In this document: piece by piece, positions 11,985 through 24,196 of the stretch | How positions within the stretch are numbered: position 1 is the stretch's first letter | Layout: each line of letters opens with the position of its first letter | NCBI RefSeq assembly: GCF_009389715.1 | Contig: NC_052392.1 | Location: 31,265,575 to 31,329,574, forward strand | Length of the DNA: 64,000 nt | Reading direction: 5' to 3' | Origin: Phoenix dactylifera | Taxonomy: Eukaryota; Streptophyta; Magnoliopsida; Arecales; Arecaceae | Notes under the pieces: model-generated | What the model saw: the letters and a program-made list of their open reading frames with translations, nothing else | Databases searched by the model: none | What the model was told of the DNA's origin: nothing | Position numbers and translations under genes: made by a program

Positions 11985-12095
11985 TCATTATGACCCGCAC
12001 ACTCTTTGTATGTGGGAGTAAGCCAGTGTATATCCGACCGTTTCTAGAATCTGCACCTGCAAGAGCCTCGTGCCCCCGGCTGCTCTTTTATGTTT
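11985..12095 (+). mobile_element. 3' part of an Au-type SINE (relic)
   Basis: The string around GAGCCTCGTGC, followed by GGCTGCTCTTTTA and preceded by GTATATCCGACC, matches my recollection of the 3' half of the angiosperm Au SINE family, which ends in a pyrimidine run. Several substitutions indicate age. The 5' tRNA-like part is not convincing here. Confidence 0.55.
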
Positions 12096-12099
12096 TATT

Positions 12100-14200
12100 T
12101 GAAACAGCAGAAAAAAAAAACCTTGTGTTTAATATTAATTGGTTTAAATTCATGTAAGTACTAAATTATGGTTTGTGAATATATTTTTGTCATACAGCCG
12201 TGTTTCTTTTTTACTTTTCTCTTTTCTTTAGGTGGAATAAGTAGGTGGGGTAAGGGATACTTGTCATGAAACCTCTAACCTCAGTGTATGACTAATCACT
12301 ATATTGCTCATGTATATGCTTCAAAATAAGTCAATGTATAGCATAGAAGATTTTGTTGATATTATTGGCAATCTGATATTGATAGCAGAGAAAATTTGGT
12401 GAAGTGGTTCATATATGGTCCAAGGGCTGAATACTGCCGCCTCTCTTCACCCAAGTCATCTTGTGCGCAGCATTTCCGATTTTGAACTTTGAACTACATG
12501 GGAGGTCTCTAAATTAAGAACATTTTTGCGCAGCATTTCACATTGCACTATTAAACATTTTTGCGAAAATTTTTGATAGGCTTCTCTCTTTTGCTTGCTT
12601 TAACCTTATGTCTTCCAATGCTTGCTGCTTTATTTTACTTTTGGAGTCATGCTCCATGCTCCAGGAATAATTCTTTTGCTACGTGGCGCAGGGGGATTGG
12701 TACATTTCATGAGATTTATTGCTGAACGATGGAAAGATCAATTAATTGTAAAATTACTAAATTAACAGATATTTGAACTTTTTAGTGCATATGGTGGGTG
12801 CTCCAGAGCTTTTTTCCTTACTTTTGTATATATGATGCGAGAGGCAGTGGTTGGTGCAGAGCCATTTAGACGATGTATCAATCACTTAATCTTTGACCCA
12901 AGAGTTTCATGCAGAACAAATTTGAACAAAGACTCGATTTTCTGCTGTCTTTTGAGTCATCAAGTCCGTTGTTTGACTAGGACCGAAACAGTTTGGTGGT
13001 CGCAACTTTTCCGAGTATCAAAATTCTGGCATCTAGTGTCACGAGAATAGCAAATCATCAGCACGAAGTGCCCAGAGAATTTATTGAATGAGGAAAAACA
13101 GGAACAGCTAGTTACAAAGAAAGCAGCAAAAGAAAGAAGGTAATCCTACAGGGTTTAGTAATCCTAGAGAAGGAACGTAATTTGGTGGCATTGTTGGTTG
13201 TAGTTGCACTAGTTTTCGACTCGAGCCATTCACTATTGTGATGGTTTGTTTGGTTGACTCAATGACATCAAGAGGATGCGATCGAAGACTCTTGGAATGA
13301 AGAAATTTATACATACATACACACATACATATATATGTATGTCTTTCTTTTCTACGCACTCAAGCTTGGTCGGATTAACCATGAATTTGTTTAAGAGTTG
13401 ATACATGTCTCCAAGTAAACATACGAATTTTTGATGTCAAGCAGGGCAGGTGAGATCGTGTAAGCAATTACACCACAAACGTGCCATAAGTGTCAATGGT
13501 ACGTCAACAAGATTCCAGCCCATGACTTTCTGGAAAACCTCTTCCTCTGCTAATATAAGATATGCTTTTAATGTAACTTGATAAAAAGAAAAAGGTTCTC
13601 ATTGACCTCAAGACTCAGCTCAGTAACGTTAAAATAATCATCAACAGAGTTTACAGAATGATCGAGCGTAATCTCCTGTCCACAGCTTGACCGAGTCAGA
13701 GTCGGAATTTTCAAACACACGTCATTCCGCAGAAAGAAGGTAATACCATCTGCGAAACAACGGAAATCGGTAATTTTCATCAAACAAATAATTCAAGCAT
13801 CATATATGCGGGTTTTTTGGCACAAGCAAAATATTCCAGAGCCAAGCCGTACGAAGTGAAACTCCCCGGATGGTGTTGAACTCCACTTTGACCGATTTCT
13901 GAGGATGTGGGAACAGATAGATTTCATCCACTTACACGTCACGATAGCTCAAGCAAAAGAGTAGAGAGAGAATCCAACCAAAAAAAAAAAAAAAGTAGAG
14001 AGCGAGAGAGAGAGAGAGCTAAGCGATCAGATATATCTATTAGATACGTAGATGTAGATAGTTTGAAAGAGAATATGAGAAAGGCAAGAAGAGGAGACCC
14101 GGGGGAGTCTTCCTACCACCTTCATCTCGTCCACTCGCCAATTTCTTCTTTAAATTCTCTCTCTCTCTCTCAAAACGCGGTCTACCACGGCCAAAACCTC
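12100..14200. other. Intergenic, no gene recognised
   Basis: AT-rich with short chance reading frames only. Contains (GA)n-type runs near 13990-14020. The last few hundred bases may be promoter for the small gene at 14383. Confidence 0.4.
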
Positions 14201-14201
14201 C

Positions 14202-14210
14202 TATATTTAA
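14202..14210 (+). promoter_or_regulatory. TATA box (TATATTTAA) of the small charged-protein gene
   Basis: TATATTTAA about 175 bp before the start codon, followed by a CT-rich leader (CTCTCTCTCTC at about 14236). This implies a start site near 14235. The leader holds a five-codon upstream ORF starting at ATG 14360. Confidence 0.5.
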
Positions 14211-14382
14211 ACACCAAAGGAATCCAACCTTCCCTCTCTCTCTCTCCCCAAAACTTGGACGAGGAAGGGGAGGAGAAAGGAAGGCACCTTCTCCTTCTTC
14301 CCAAAGTAGCCTTGCATTTCTTCCAAACTCTTCTCTCTCTTCTTCCTCTCTACTAATACATGCAAAGACGTGTATAGGACGG

Positions 14383-14733
14383 ATGGAGGAGGGGCTGACA
14401 GAGCCGGACAAGGAAGCAGCGCAACAGCTGGTTCATCTGAGTGGAGGAGATGAGGAAGGAGAGAGCAAAGGATTAGAAGACAGTGATCACCAGAAGAAGA
14501 AGAAGAAGAAGAAGAAGACGGAAGAGAATGAAGAGGAGGGGAAGGAGATGAGAGCTGAGATCTCAGAAAGAGGAAAGGAGGAAGAGGAGGAGGACGAGCA
14601 CCGGCCGAAGAAAAGGAAGCGGTTTCGGTCCTTGGCATCTATTTACGAGGCGACCAAACCGATAAGCAATGACCATCATGGCAGTAGGAAGAAGCGCAGG
14701 CAAAGAGGAAAGGAAAAAGGATTAGGAGATTAG
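14383..14733 (+). CDS. Small, highly charged, probably nuclear protein of unknown function
   Basis: A single-exon frame of 116 residues. Acidic/polar first third, then Lys/Glu runs, then a basic block with PKKRKRF, which looks like a nuclear localisation signal, then RSLASIYEATKPI, the only segment that looks conserved rather than low-complexity. The tail is again basic (KKRRQRGKEK). Support for a real gene: a TATA box at 14202, a plausible leader and an uninterrupted frame. Against it: heavy low-complexity composition, and an overlapping open frame on the other strand that arises from the same GA-rich sequence. The RSLxxIYxxT segment loosely recalls a motif seen in several plant proteins, but I cannot name a family. 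Function not assigned. Confidence 0.55.
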   Translation: MEEGLTEPDKEAAQQLVHLSGGDEEGESKGLEDSDHQKKKKKKKKTEENEEEGKEMRAEISERGKEEEEEDEHRPKKRKRFRSLASIYEATKPISNDHHGSRKKRRQRGKEKGLGD

Positions 14734-16129
14734 AGAGGAGGTGCAGGTGAGGGTATATATGATCGTTTTTAGTTATGATGTAGTTAATGTTTAGATGGTG
14801 AGAATGATGAAAACTTACGAAGGACAAGAAAATTTTGGAGTTTTTCGTGGGTCGATCTAGTTTCTGGCATTTTTCCTTTTAATGATAGCAAGGATAAAAA
14901 TATTCATTATAGTCTGGATTTGGATCTCATATCTCCTTTCCTTCATTATTATATTGTTGACTATGATAGCGATAACATAGATGATGATCAAACTGACAAT
15001 GGCGAGATTTTTTTAGTTGATGATGCACAAGTTTGCTTCTTGTCGGACACTGTTTCTTCTACTCAATTGTCATTCTTGCGTTTGTCTCCTGAGATGAGAA
15101 TTATAAGGATGATGATTACAATGACAATGACACATCCAAACTCTTATGCACTACTTCGATTCTTGTGTTGCCCATGTCTTCTTCTATTCATGTTTTTTCT
15201 ACCTTTATAATTTGTCCTTTCCTACATTTGATAAAATGAAAGAAGAGAGAGAAACCCACTATTTTTTTTATTTAGTATCATTAGAATTTCTTATTTACAG
15301 GTGAAATGCCTGAAAGGAATAAAAAATCGTGATTGGGAAAAGTCATAATAGCAAAAGCCATTGGAATTTATATTTCACCAATCCACATGCTAAATTCACT
15401 CAACTTTTCTTGCTTATCTAAACAATCCTCATTCAAATGTCCCTTGGCTCCATCAATATTTCAATGAGAGAATGAATAAACCCTCCATGAAACCCTCTAT
15501 GTTGTAAAAGAGATGTCGACATTATATGTGAATATTCTCCAGCATTTTATTAGACCATGACCATCCAGCCTTGTCCCAACTATTTGGGCGGCCGGCTTCT
15601 ATAGAATTTAAACTTGGAAGCCAAATGTCACAGGTCAGTCTCTAAGGTTCAGTTATAGAAGATTTTCCTGATCTTCTGGTAAGAGTCTTCAGTTTAGTTT
15701 CCCTATCTCAATGTATCCAAGGTAGCACTAACTAGTATACTAATACCCGTTAATTGATTTTCTTTTGCAAGTTTGAAGGTGATGATTGATTATATGAATT
15801 TTAAAGCCAAAAAGCAAGACTACCTAACTATGGTGGAGATTCAAGAAATCTTTAAATTTCGTTCCGCGAGAACTTCAAGAGGTGATGCTTCAATATGGAG
15901 AAATCCTACGATAAATCAGCAATCCATGGAGACCACGGTTTCATCGGCGGCGCATTCGGACTACTGTGTATCCAATTGCCACTTGCAATTTTAGATATAC
16001 CAATAGAATATAAATTGGATTTAAGTAGACCACATTATTATGCAGATTCTTCATCATTGGTAAAAATATTATTATGACTCTCGAATCTTGATGACTAGCA
16101 AATAAATAGATACAAACATAGATGGATGG

Positions 16130-16130
<1 letters not shown>
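14734..16130. other. Intergenic; RTE-LINE 3'-end scrap near 15545-15600
   Basis: No gene recognised. The minus strand at about 15560-15600 reads GCCGGCCGCCCAAATAGTTG-like text, resembling the 3' terminus of RTE-type LINEs (compare 43690-44070). The rest is AT-rich. Confidence 0.35.
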
Positions 16131-16161
<31 letters not shown>

Positions 16162-18780
16162 TTCAACATGAAACTTCTTTTTTTTTTCTTTGAAGAAATA
16201 TGGAGCCCTAATTTATTGGTAACAAATGTGGAGAGGTTAGGGGAGAGATGTTACAAAAGGTATACGAATTACATGGACAGGGAGGCCAAACTATTTGGAG
16301 ACAGTCTTGTGGTTGTCAGAAGGCATGTAGAACCTTAAACAGAACAGAAGAAGCTAAGGTCTTTTTCAAGAAAATCCTGGCATTCATTTCGTACCCCATA
16401 AGAGCCATGAACACCTGATCCCATCCTTTTCTCGAGGTAGATTTCCTACTCCTACAGGAAGTCTAAAAGGCCGGAAGGTTATGAGGCAGGCCCCAATACA
16501 ATGGTACCGTTTGGGCGAAAGGGCATCTGAGAAAGAGGTGAGAGAGTCTCCGAATGGAGGACAACCAGAGCTAATCCTCCATCCTCTAAGAAGTTCGACA
16601 TGAAACATTAGTCAACAAATCAAATCAGCCATGCAAAAATGATTAGGTGACTGCATAGCTAGAAATCACTCATTGCTTAAGAGTTGGCTGTCAACAGGCT
16701 AAAAGGTTGTTTCATCATGGTGCCAGCAAGTTTCAAATCTTGGGCAACCACTATTCTTCTCCTACTTTGTTGGTAATGTTGAAGAAACGCAGAAAGTTAC
16801 TACTGATAGATTTGAGAAGAACATATCATGAATCAGCTCCCATCCTGCTCGGTAGTGAAAGGTGTTTAATTCTCATTTGAAAGCCATTAGCTGCTCGAAA
16901 GAAGTAAACATTGAAAGGCAGAATGGTGAGATCCCAGATGTGGCATCAAGACAGGTCTCTGTATTGCCGGCTCTCTCACACAAACCAAGGCTCGAGAGTC
17001 TAACCCTGATTTTATATTAATAGTATTTTTGCATTCTCAAATTATTCGTCGATTCTTGGATTGGCCAGATTACTCCCCAAATTATTCATGTAACAAGTTC
17101 ATCAAGAATTATTTGATAAATCATAAACTTCATGATATAATCACCAAGTATTAATGATCTATTCAAACAAGACTACAAATTACAAATATAATGCGTTTTG
17201 TTGTTGTCCATGGTAGGTTTTGCAATTGTTTGCTGTTGTTTCTCTCCTCTTATTGTTTTTAATATGAATAGTGTATAAAATATATCAATATCTTTCCAAT
17301 TTTTTATGTTCTAAAATTACTTTCTAAATATCTGGTAATCTAAATTCCTTTCAAACTTTTGCTCTTGTATTTTTGCATTTTTTCAGCTTTTGAATCCTCC
17401 TCCATTCGTGAGTCGATCCCAAACATTGAATTTTTTTTCCAATATACATGATTTTCACATTTATGACACTGCTAAGCCACCTCCTTATAGGGCATAGGGC
17501 AAGAGAGAGAGAAACCTCCTGAAATCCTAAATGACCATCTGATAGTTTCTTTTCATCTCTTCAGAGGAAGCATGCCACATGAAGAGTGCAAGGAGATGGA
17601 ACCCTTCTCCCAAATTGTCAATTTTCCTAGTGACCACGTCCTCCAACCCAAGCCAGTAACTTACAGGTCAAGATTCAAGCTATCAAGAGAATGGAATCAA
17701 ATTAAAATCAGCAGCTTTTCGCTCCCTATTTATAGCCAAAGTGCTCATCCATATGCATGCGATACTTAGGAAAGGTACAAGGATATTGTAAGCTCTTTCC
17801 ACAGAAGGGAGAGGACCAAGATTATCCTACGCTCATGAAGCTTACATTTGTATCAACTTCTTCAAAATAAGCTGATAAACACAGGCATCCATGAACATCC
17901 TTACATGGCAACAGCTGACAAAGTATGGAGAGCCTGCCAAGAGAGGAAGAGAACATCTGAAATCAATCAAAATACTGAAGCTCACAGCTGGGCAACTGAA
18001 CCCAACAATACTCATCTCAACAACCCAGTGATCTAACAACTGAGAAGATGCATTGATTGTTGGAGGATGAGCAGAAATTTTGTCTATTCCCATGAAGAGT
18101 TTTGATCATACTTGCAGTACCAATTGTAACAAAATGGTAATCATTGGTTACAAATCAAATGAAAGTTCAAACTGTGCCATCTTTCCTGCAGAACAGAAAT
18201 TTACAATTAGTGTTAACCGATATGGAACGACAACAGTTACAAAGGAACAGCATTGCCTAACCTTGAGTAATGTTTAGCTCTCCAGCCAATGACCGGCTAG
18301 CTCAACCATAAGAACATTCCGTTTCAATTCAACCCTTCTGTAGAAAAGTCATGCCAACCTCAACAAATTAAAGTGGTTGGAGGGGCCATCTTCATGACAG
18401 GCATGTCTTGCCCTCAGATTCATTTGCACGTCACATTTTGAGACCTCAAAGAACTAGGAAACTATGTGATGATGTTATCCTTGACCTTCTGTGTCTTGTA
18501 TTTCCATGCAAAATCAAATTATAGAACAAGATCAAAATCAAAAAAGAACTTGCTGAGGCAAAAATTTTGTCACATTTATATGAAGAGAAATTGAACTTTT
18601 ACATGAAACGGTTAGCATGTCTTCACACAAAGACTTCTCTTAACACCTGTGGTCCTCAAGAACGTGTTGATTATATGCGGTGATTATATTCTAAAAGATC
18701 ACTAAAGACTGATGTCTTTGGTCGCTGCCTTCAACTACATCATCCTGCTAAGACCTTTGCTCTTCAAGAAAGTGTTGATT
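16131..18780. other. Intergenic; moderately GC-rich unclassified block at 16200-16620
   Basis: Starts with TA and GA microsatellites (16131-16162). The block up to about 16620 is less AT-rich than its surroundings and may be an old transposon fragment, but no domain could be read on either strand. From 16620 to 18780 no gene was seen. An approximate direct repeat containing GTGTTGATT occurs at 18664 and 18772. Confidence 0.3.
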
Positions 18781-19723
18781 CTATTCCTCCTTAAAGATAA
18801 ATAGGGCCTGCACATACAACTCATTATCAATGTCTCTCACGAGATTAAGCTCTTCCAGGCATTCATCAAGTAGGCTCAACTTTTCATCTTTAGCCTCTTC
18901 TCTTGATATTCGTCTCTTTGAGGCTTATGTGATTTCCCTCAAGGCTAATAATGCATCATTGACATCGAGACTTCCTACTATTTCCTCTTGAGGTATTTGA
19001 AGGTGAAGCTCGATGGGTGTTGACATTTTCTGTTTCAGGAATATCTTGAGGCACCCCTGCATGTACATCAGTAGATGTAGCTATGGGATCACTAGACGTT
19101 TGTGGGGTATCCACAAAAGAGTTCAATGTCCCATTACCTTGACCCAAGTTGCCATTTGTGTCCATTTTTCAACATCACGAATCCTAGAAGGGGATGCATC
19201 GTTGCCTTTTGATGATGACGATCCACAAATAATCTCCAACTCCTTAAAAAAAGGAGCTCAACTCATCCAGTATGACTTTGTTTCAGGATTTTTCTGCAAG
19301 ACATAATATTGCAAATATTTCAATTTGGTTATCGTACAAAATATTAAAACTTTCAAAAGGTTTAGAATCATACTGCAACATATTCATCCCATTCAGCATT
19401 ATCTGCAATCGCCATTTGCATTTTATGATCCCAAGTAAAATCTACATAGTTCTTTATACCACTAACTACTCAAATTCCCTTTTATAAAATTTCAGACAAT
19501 TTTTCAAATGATCAACATCATAATGCAGCATTGTACAATCACTGAAGCTATCCACCATGTCAAACCAGGCATCCCTTGTAAAGCCCGAACCTGCTTTCGC
19601 ACCAATAAAATTTTCCTCTACCATCACCTCAACAAGCACTCGATCATGCTGTCTTGTCCGATATACTTGTGCTTGTTTTGTCCTTGTGACTTCCTTCTTT
19701 TACTGCTGTTCTCCATTCTATAG
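18781..19723 (-). pseudogene. Decayed Myb/SANT-like domain gene (Myb_DNA-bind_3 type)
   Basis: Read on the minus strand, the pieces show the plant Myb/SANT-like pattern: DRVLVEVMVEENFIGAKAG, then GFTRDAWFDMVDSF, DHLKNCLKF, VDFTWDHKM, and AEWDEYVA. A GT-AG intron of about 85 bp follows, then KNPETKSYW, FFKELEIICG, and a Ser/Thr-rich linker. The C-terminal piece is ECLEELNLVRDIDNELYVQA, ending at TAG 18781-18783. Such proteins include L10-interacting MYB-like and At2g29880-like genes, some associated with Harbinger transposons. At least two in-frame stops (one after SYWMS, one after LREIT) and one frameshift before VVSGIKNY interrupt it, so I call it a pseudogene. The intron position is still intact, which indicates a DNA-level copy rather than a retrocopy. 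Confidence 0.7.
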
Positions 19724-19729
19724 GTACAG

Positions 19730-22700
19730 ATAAATAAATGGAATCAGCAATACCAGACTTAAGACACATGAATTGCAAATTAACAAATTAAAAGAGAAGG
19801 TAGCAGCTTAATCCTTATAGTGAATGCATGGTGATAAGTAGGTTTACAGTGTTAAAGAATCAAATGCCAAGTCCTGAAATACATCAATAACCATGGACGA
19901 CATCTACAATGGATCACCCGTTGTAAGCAACATAGAAAATATAATGAAAAATATGGGGTATATAAAAAAAATACACTAACAGAAGAACTTAGAGAGTGTG
20001 TCTAATCAAAAGCATGAAGCCACAAAATTTGGAGAGAGAGTTCTTCAGTTGGCTTTATTTAGAAAACTGACACAGTCTTTCAGGCCTGGAATGGCTAACA
20101 AGTTACACAAAACTAGTTAACATAAAATGCTACAGAAAGCCATGATCGATTGCCATTATAATTTGCAAGCATGGGAAGCGAGCAATATTACAGTTATGTA
20201 GATCTGAAATTTAATTGAATCATATAATCATCAGAAATATACTCTAGAATCTCTCTTATAATGGTTCGTTCATGGTTTCAGGGATAATGGCCTCATACAT
20301 ATGAATTTTCATAGCATGGCGCAACCACGACTGGTCTAAAGCAGGCTGATGCAAGGAAGAGGAGGCCTCAAGAACATGTGACAATGCCAATAGTGAACAA
20401 AATTACAAGCAGAGAACCAAAACTGGTTGTTGACTAGATGACTTAGCATTTTAATTACGATATTTATCTTGTCAAAACTACAAGACCGAGCTCTGCATCT
20501 ACTGGGCCAATAAAATGCCCCGTAATCCATGTTTTTTCCATTCATTCGGACTTACTTTTGTCAAGGTCATGACCCAGAGGTCATGATTGTGCTCCAAGAG
20601 TCAGAAAGAAGTAAAAACAATATGGACCTAGGAACCTTGGTAGCTAGAAGTAGAGATGTAAGAGAAGTGCATATATATCAAAATACGCATAGTAGAAATA
20701 GAGGTAGCAATCATAGTTTGACAACTATCTATAATGGCTGCAGAGAAATAAAGATGTGAATTGGTTTGAGCAAAATAAATATCATGTAAACCAATATGAA
20801 GATGAATGTGGACAAGGTAAACAGCAGAATTCTGGCCCTTGGGCTCGCATTGTTAGCAGGCCCATGACTTGATGGCTGTTTATCTTATAAATGGATCCTG
20901 ATTTGCTCGCACATGAAACTATATATATATATGTTTCATATCCAAGAGCAAAAATAATATATTCAGTTCCGTTTTCATCGCTTCCTCAGGTTAACATGAA
21001 ATTACTGCCCCCAGACAAGGCCAGTAACTAAATAATGCCAGGTTGGAGGCAAAGAAAGCTGAAGAGAATGGGGAAGGGAAAAAGAGATCAGAGTAGGAGG
21101 GAACAACTTTCCCTCCTAACTTATCTTGATATTCTAATTATTGATGGAAATCTGCAGAGTAGATTTGTTTGGGGCAAACAGAGAACTGGATCTCCAATAG
21201 ATTGAAGGGGGCAAGGGTTGATGGTTGATGAAGGAACTTTCATCCTCGACAGTCTAATTGAAGCAGGTGCGGCAAAAAAGACACTGATATCCCACGACGA
21301 CAAAGACAGAAGGGGAAAAGGAGGCACCATTATGCAGCTCGAAGCACTTGACTGCTGATCAAAGCTGTGTTGAGGAGGCCTTTTTACATATAATTAGGAG
21401 TACTCTCTCAGTTGCACGTGGGAGTTGCATAGAGAAGATGAGTTAGAAAGAGATGGAAAGAGAAAAAAGGGAAAAGAAAAGGTCGGCCAAGAGAAAGATG
21501 TCTGCTCCAACCTTCTGTTATGGATGAAAGGAATTGCGATATCAACAGAATACCTTAGACCATCTTGTTGATGGAATATCAGATGGGTTTGTTTTTTAAT
21601 TATCTTATCCTCCCGAGACAGCATATCCCTTTAAAACTTACATTTCTCAGAAGACCACAATGGAATGCAGAATTGAATGCTATGACTGGGTAACAGGGTC
21701 GATATTGACATCAAAAGAGGCCCCAAAATTTTGAGAAAGATGAGAGAGCAATTTGCATGAAGCTCAAGTGGCGTTTGAATTTCAATATTTCAACTTGGAT
21801 AACATATCGTCCCATGAGCAAAAGTAATAACAATCATACTCAATGCAGAAGTTACATATACATGGATGATGGGTCTTTATTACTACCATGTTTTTAATTG
21901 TTTGAATAATCATATAAGAAAGCATTACAAAGAAGAATGCTCTCCTTGTTTCAGACAGAAAACAAAAAAAGCAACCATTGAAGTAGAAGATAATCTCACA
22001 ACCTACTGAGATCAGGGAATATAGAATGAAGCAAAATCGGCTCAGCAATCCATATTCGTATCTGCCAAAGTTTAACAGTCCCAAGTGATACTCTGGAAAA
22101 AGTCAGGTGTGTCAACACGTTCAAGCATATCCAAATTCTTCTACGGGCCTAATTCTATGACCTATCTCAACAAAAAAAAAATTGAGCCAGGCTAGACCTC
22201 ACAATCAGCCCTCTGGCATCCTTTCATGAAGAAAACTTGAACACGAGGCAAAAAACACACATAAAACAATTTGATCAGATATCTCGGATGCTCCTTATCA
22301 TTGATAGAGTCCAACTAGGACTATTCAAATCATGAGTTCCCTGGTTTTCTACCGATCTATTACAAGTATTAAGACATAAACACATGCAGAACATGGTCAA
22401 TAAAGATCAACTGCCAAGGCCATTAGAAGTGCAACCAATTTTTGACAGAAGCAGATCGTAGCTTCAACTTCTATTACGAATTGAAAATGAATTAGATCAA
22501 AAAGTATGGGACATTTTTGCAGAACATGGTCAATAAAGATTGGGCATGCGAAAATATTGCTTTCAGTACCAACTATTGGTGGCCAGAGACACTTGTTCAG
22601 AAAAATCCTCCGACAATCAGCAGGAAAGGAAGGTGGTAGACAAAACACAAACACAAGAGACCTAAGAATTGTTAGAAAAAAATATTGACTTGAAGCAAAA

Positions 22701-22910
22701 TGAAAAGTTTTACAATTGTTGCATCGAAATGAAAAGTTTTATAATTGATCCCTCTTTTTATTCAGCTTTTACCAGACCAAGCAAATAGCAACTTCCCAGA
22801 CGGCACACATTCTTTTGCAATTGAACATTCACACCATCAATTAAGATGTCTATCAGATTCAATCACCTCCTATGCATGCATTATATGTGTTTGAACTTCA
22901 ATGCATGGTT
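19730..22910. other. Intergenic or downstream part of the minus-strand snoRNA host transcript; nothing recognised
   Basis: AT-rich with short chance frames. No domain, RNA or transposon terminus could be supported on either strand. Confidence 0.3.
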
Positions 22911-22925
22911 ATGTGGTGTAAGCTT

Positions 22926-23008
22926 AGCAAGTCAGAAATCTCGTGTGGAGTGCTGTTCATTGCATTGAAAAATGCTGCACTAGCACAAGATCCTCATCAT
23001 TCTAGTTT
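22926..23008 (-). ncRNA. Box C/D snoRNA copy A (guide for 25S rRNA 2'-O-methylation)
   Basis: On the minus strand: box C ATGATGA (22994-23000), conserved GATCTTGTG just after it, a C'-like AATGAAC, the guide TCCACACGAGATTT, then box D CTGA (22932-22935). The guide is complementary to the plant 25S rRNA segment AAATCTCGTGTGGA as I remember it (14 bp). The nucleotide five upstream of box D pairs with the C of AAATC. The terminal stem is degenerate in this copy. It belongs to a tandem duplication with copy B (unit about 142 bp). By family rule it acts in the nucleolus with fibrillarin. Confidence 0.8.
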
Positions 23009-23065
23009 ATATATTAAAAATTAGTGCTAGCTTACATACATGAATAGATGAAATGTGGAGTAAGC

Positions 23066-23151
23066 TTAGCTAGTCAGAAATCTCGTGTGGAGTGCTGCTC
23101 ATTGCATTGAAAAATGCTGCATTAGCACAAGATCTTCATCAATCTAGCTTA
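23066..23151 (-). ncRNA. Box C/D snoRNA copy B, with perfect 6-bp terminal stem
   Basis: Box C TTGATGA (minus strand, 23036-23042 + 100, i.e. 23136-23142), box D CTGA (23074-23077), and the same TCCACACGAGATTT guide. The closing stem is AGCTAG (minus-strand reading of 23144-23149) pairing with CTAGCT (23068-23073); it lies directly outside box D and one base outside box C, as expected of a processed C/D snoRNA. A C'-like CAATGAGC lies inside. This is the best-formed of the three copies. Confidence 0.87.
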
Positions 23152-23199
23152 TATATTACAAAGTAGTGCTTGCTCACATGCATTAATAAATGATAACCA

Positions 23200-23990
23200 T
23201 CTATACATCTAATGAACTTCACCCTGCAAACCCACTTCGTAGGGGTTCGCTAGCACCTCAAAAGGATTCCATGAAAGAGGATAAAAACTAGTCCAAGCAC
23301 CATATAAATGAGTTTTATCTAGACCCACTTATGAATTATTTCAGAATTCAATAGAACAACATCGAGGAAGACTCCTTGTAAACAAAGAAACAAGCAAAGT
23401 AACCGCATGAAAATTATTATACAAAATTTTCCATATTAAATTTAAAAAGTTAGACTCATTTATGCAAATTAATTTAAATCATCTAATGCCCAACTTCATA
23501 ATTTACATCGTGACCTCCAAATATTTCACTACAACTAGTTTCCTTGAAAACTCTGTATGAACGCCTCTCATAGTCCAACAGATGACATGTGGTCAGATGT
23601 GCAAATGCAATCCCAAAACCACTTGAACGAGAGAACTATTAAGCAAATCTTGCTCTGACAAAAGCATCATGCATACAAATAAATATGCAAGCCATCGTTG
23701 GTTAAGAAAAGCACCATTCAATTTTGAGGATCAAGATTGGATTAGACTAGAGACTTAACTACCTGAAAAATTCAAGCTTGGAATCAAGAAGTTCAATGTT
23801 AATTAATGAAAAAATAAATGTTTAAGAGTTAATGGTTAGCAAATATTTTTTGTTTTACATCGAATTAGATGGAGTGGAATAGCAAGCAAAAATATCTGGT
23901 ACATATCTTATTCATTAAACTTCAAATCAACTTTTTAAAAAAAATCTTCCAATAATTGAAATAGGTCGATGAAAAAAGAATTATTTAGAA
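23200..23990. other. No gene seen; intron-like AT-rich sequence between snoRNA copies
   Basis: No domain or RNA was recognised. Presumably an intron or spacer of the minus-strand host transcript. Confidence 0.35.
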
Positions 23991-23992
23991 GG

Positions 23993-24196
23993 TCATTCGT
24001 CAAAATACTGACTCCACATCCCCTCAATGATTGTGACACACCCCTGCGGATGAGCAACAAGGCAAAGCTGTAGGCATTTGTCAGAAGGTGGCTTTCTAAG
24101 CACTGCTCTAGAACTATTCGCTAAAGATGCATGCTGGGCATAGATGCACATATGAGCTAAAGGGTGCCTGATGTGCTTTAAGCTGCACAACCTCAC
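23993..24196 (-). CDS. Unrecognised 67-residue frame inside the snoRNA host region; possible exon
   Basis: An open frame MRLCSLKHIRHPLAH... to ...IIEGMWSQYFDE, preceded by CTGCAG, which could be a splice acceptor (about 24198). It has a balanced composition (Cys, His, Trp) unlike the low-complexity chance frames nearby. It lies between snoRNA copies B and C on the same strand, so it may be an exon of the host transcript or part of a dead gene. I do not recognise it and assign no function. Confidence 0.25.
   Translation of the reverse strand: MRLCSLKHIRHPLAHMCIYAQHASLANSSRAVLRKPPSDKCLQLCLVAHPQGCVTIIEGMWSQYFDE

Noticed and set aside
14040-14638. Minus-strand frames opposite the small charged-protein gene
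   Set aside because: Produced by the same GA/CT-rich sequence. The TATA box and leader favour the plus strand.
16384-16608. 74-residue minus-strand frame in a GC-richer block
   Set aside because: Suggestive of an old transposon but no recognisable domain, terminus or target duplication.
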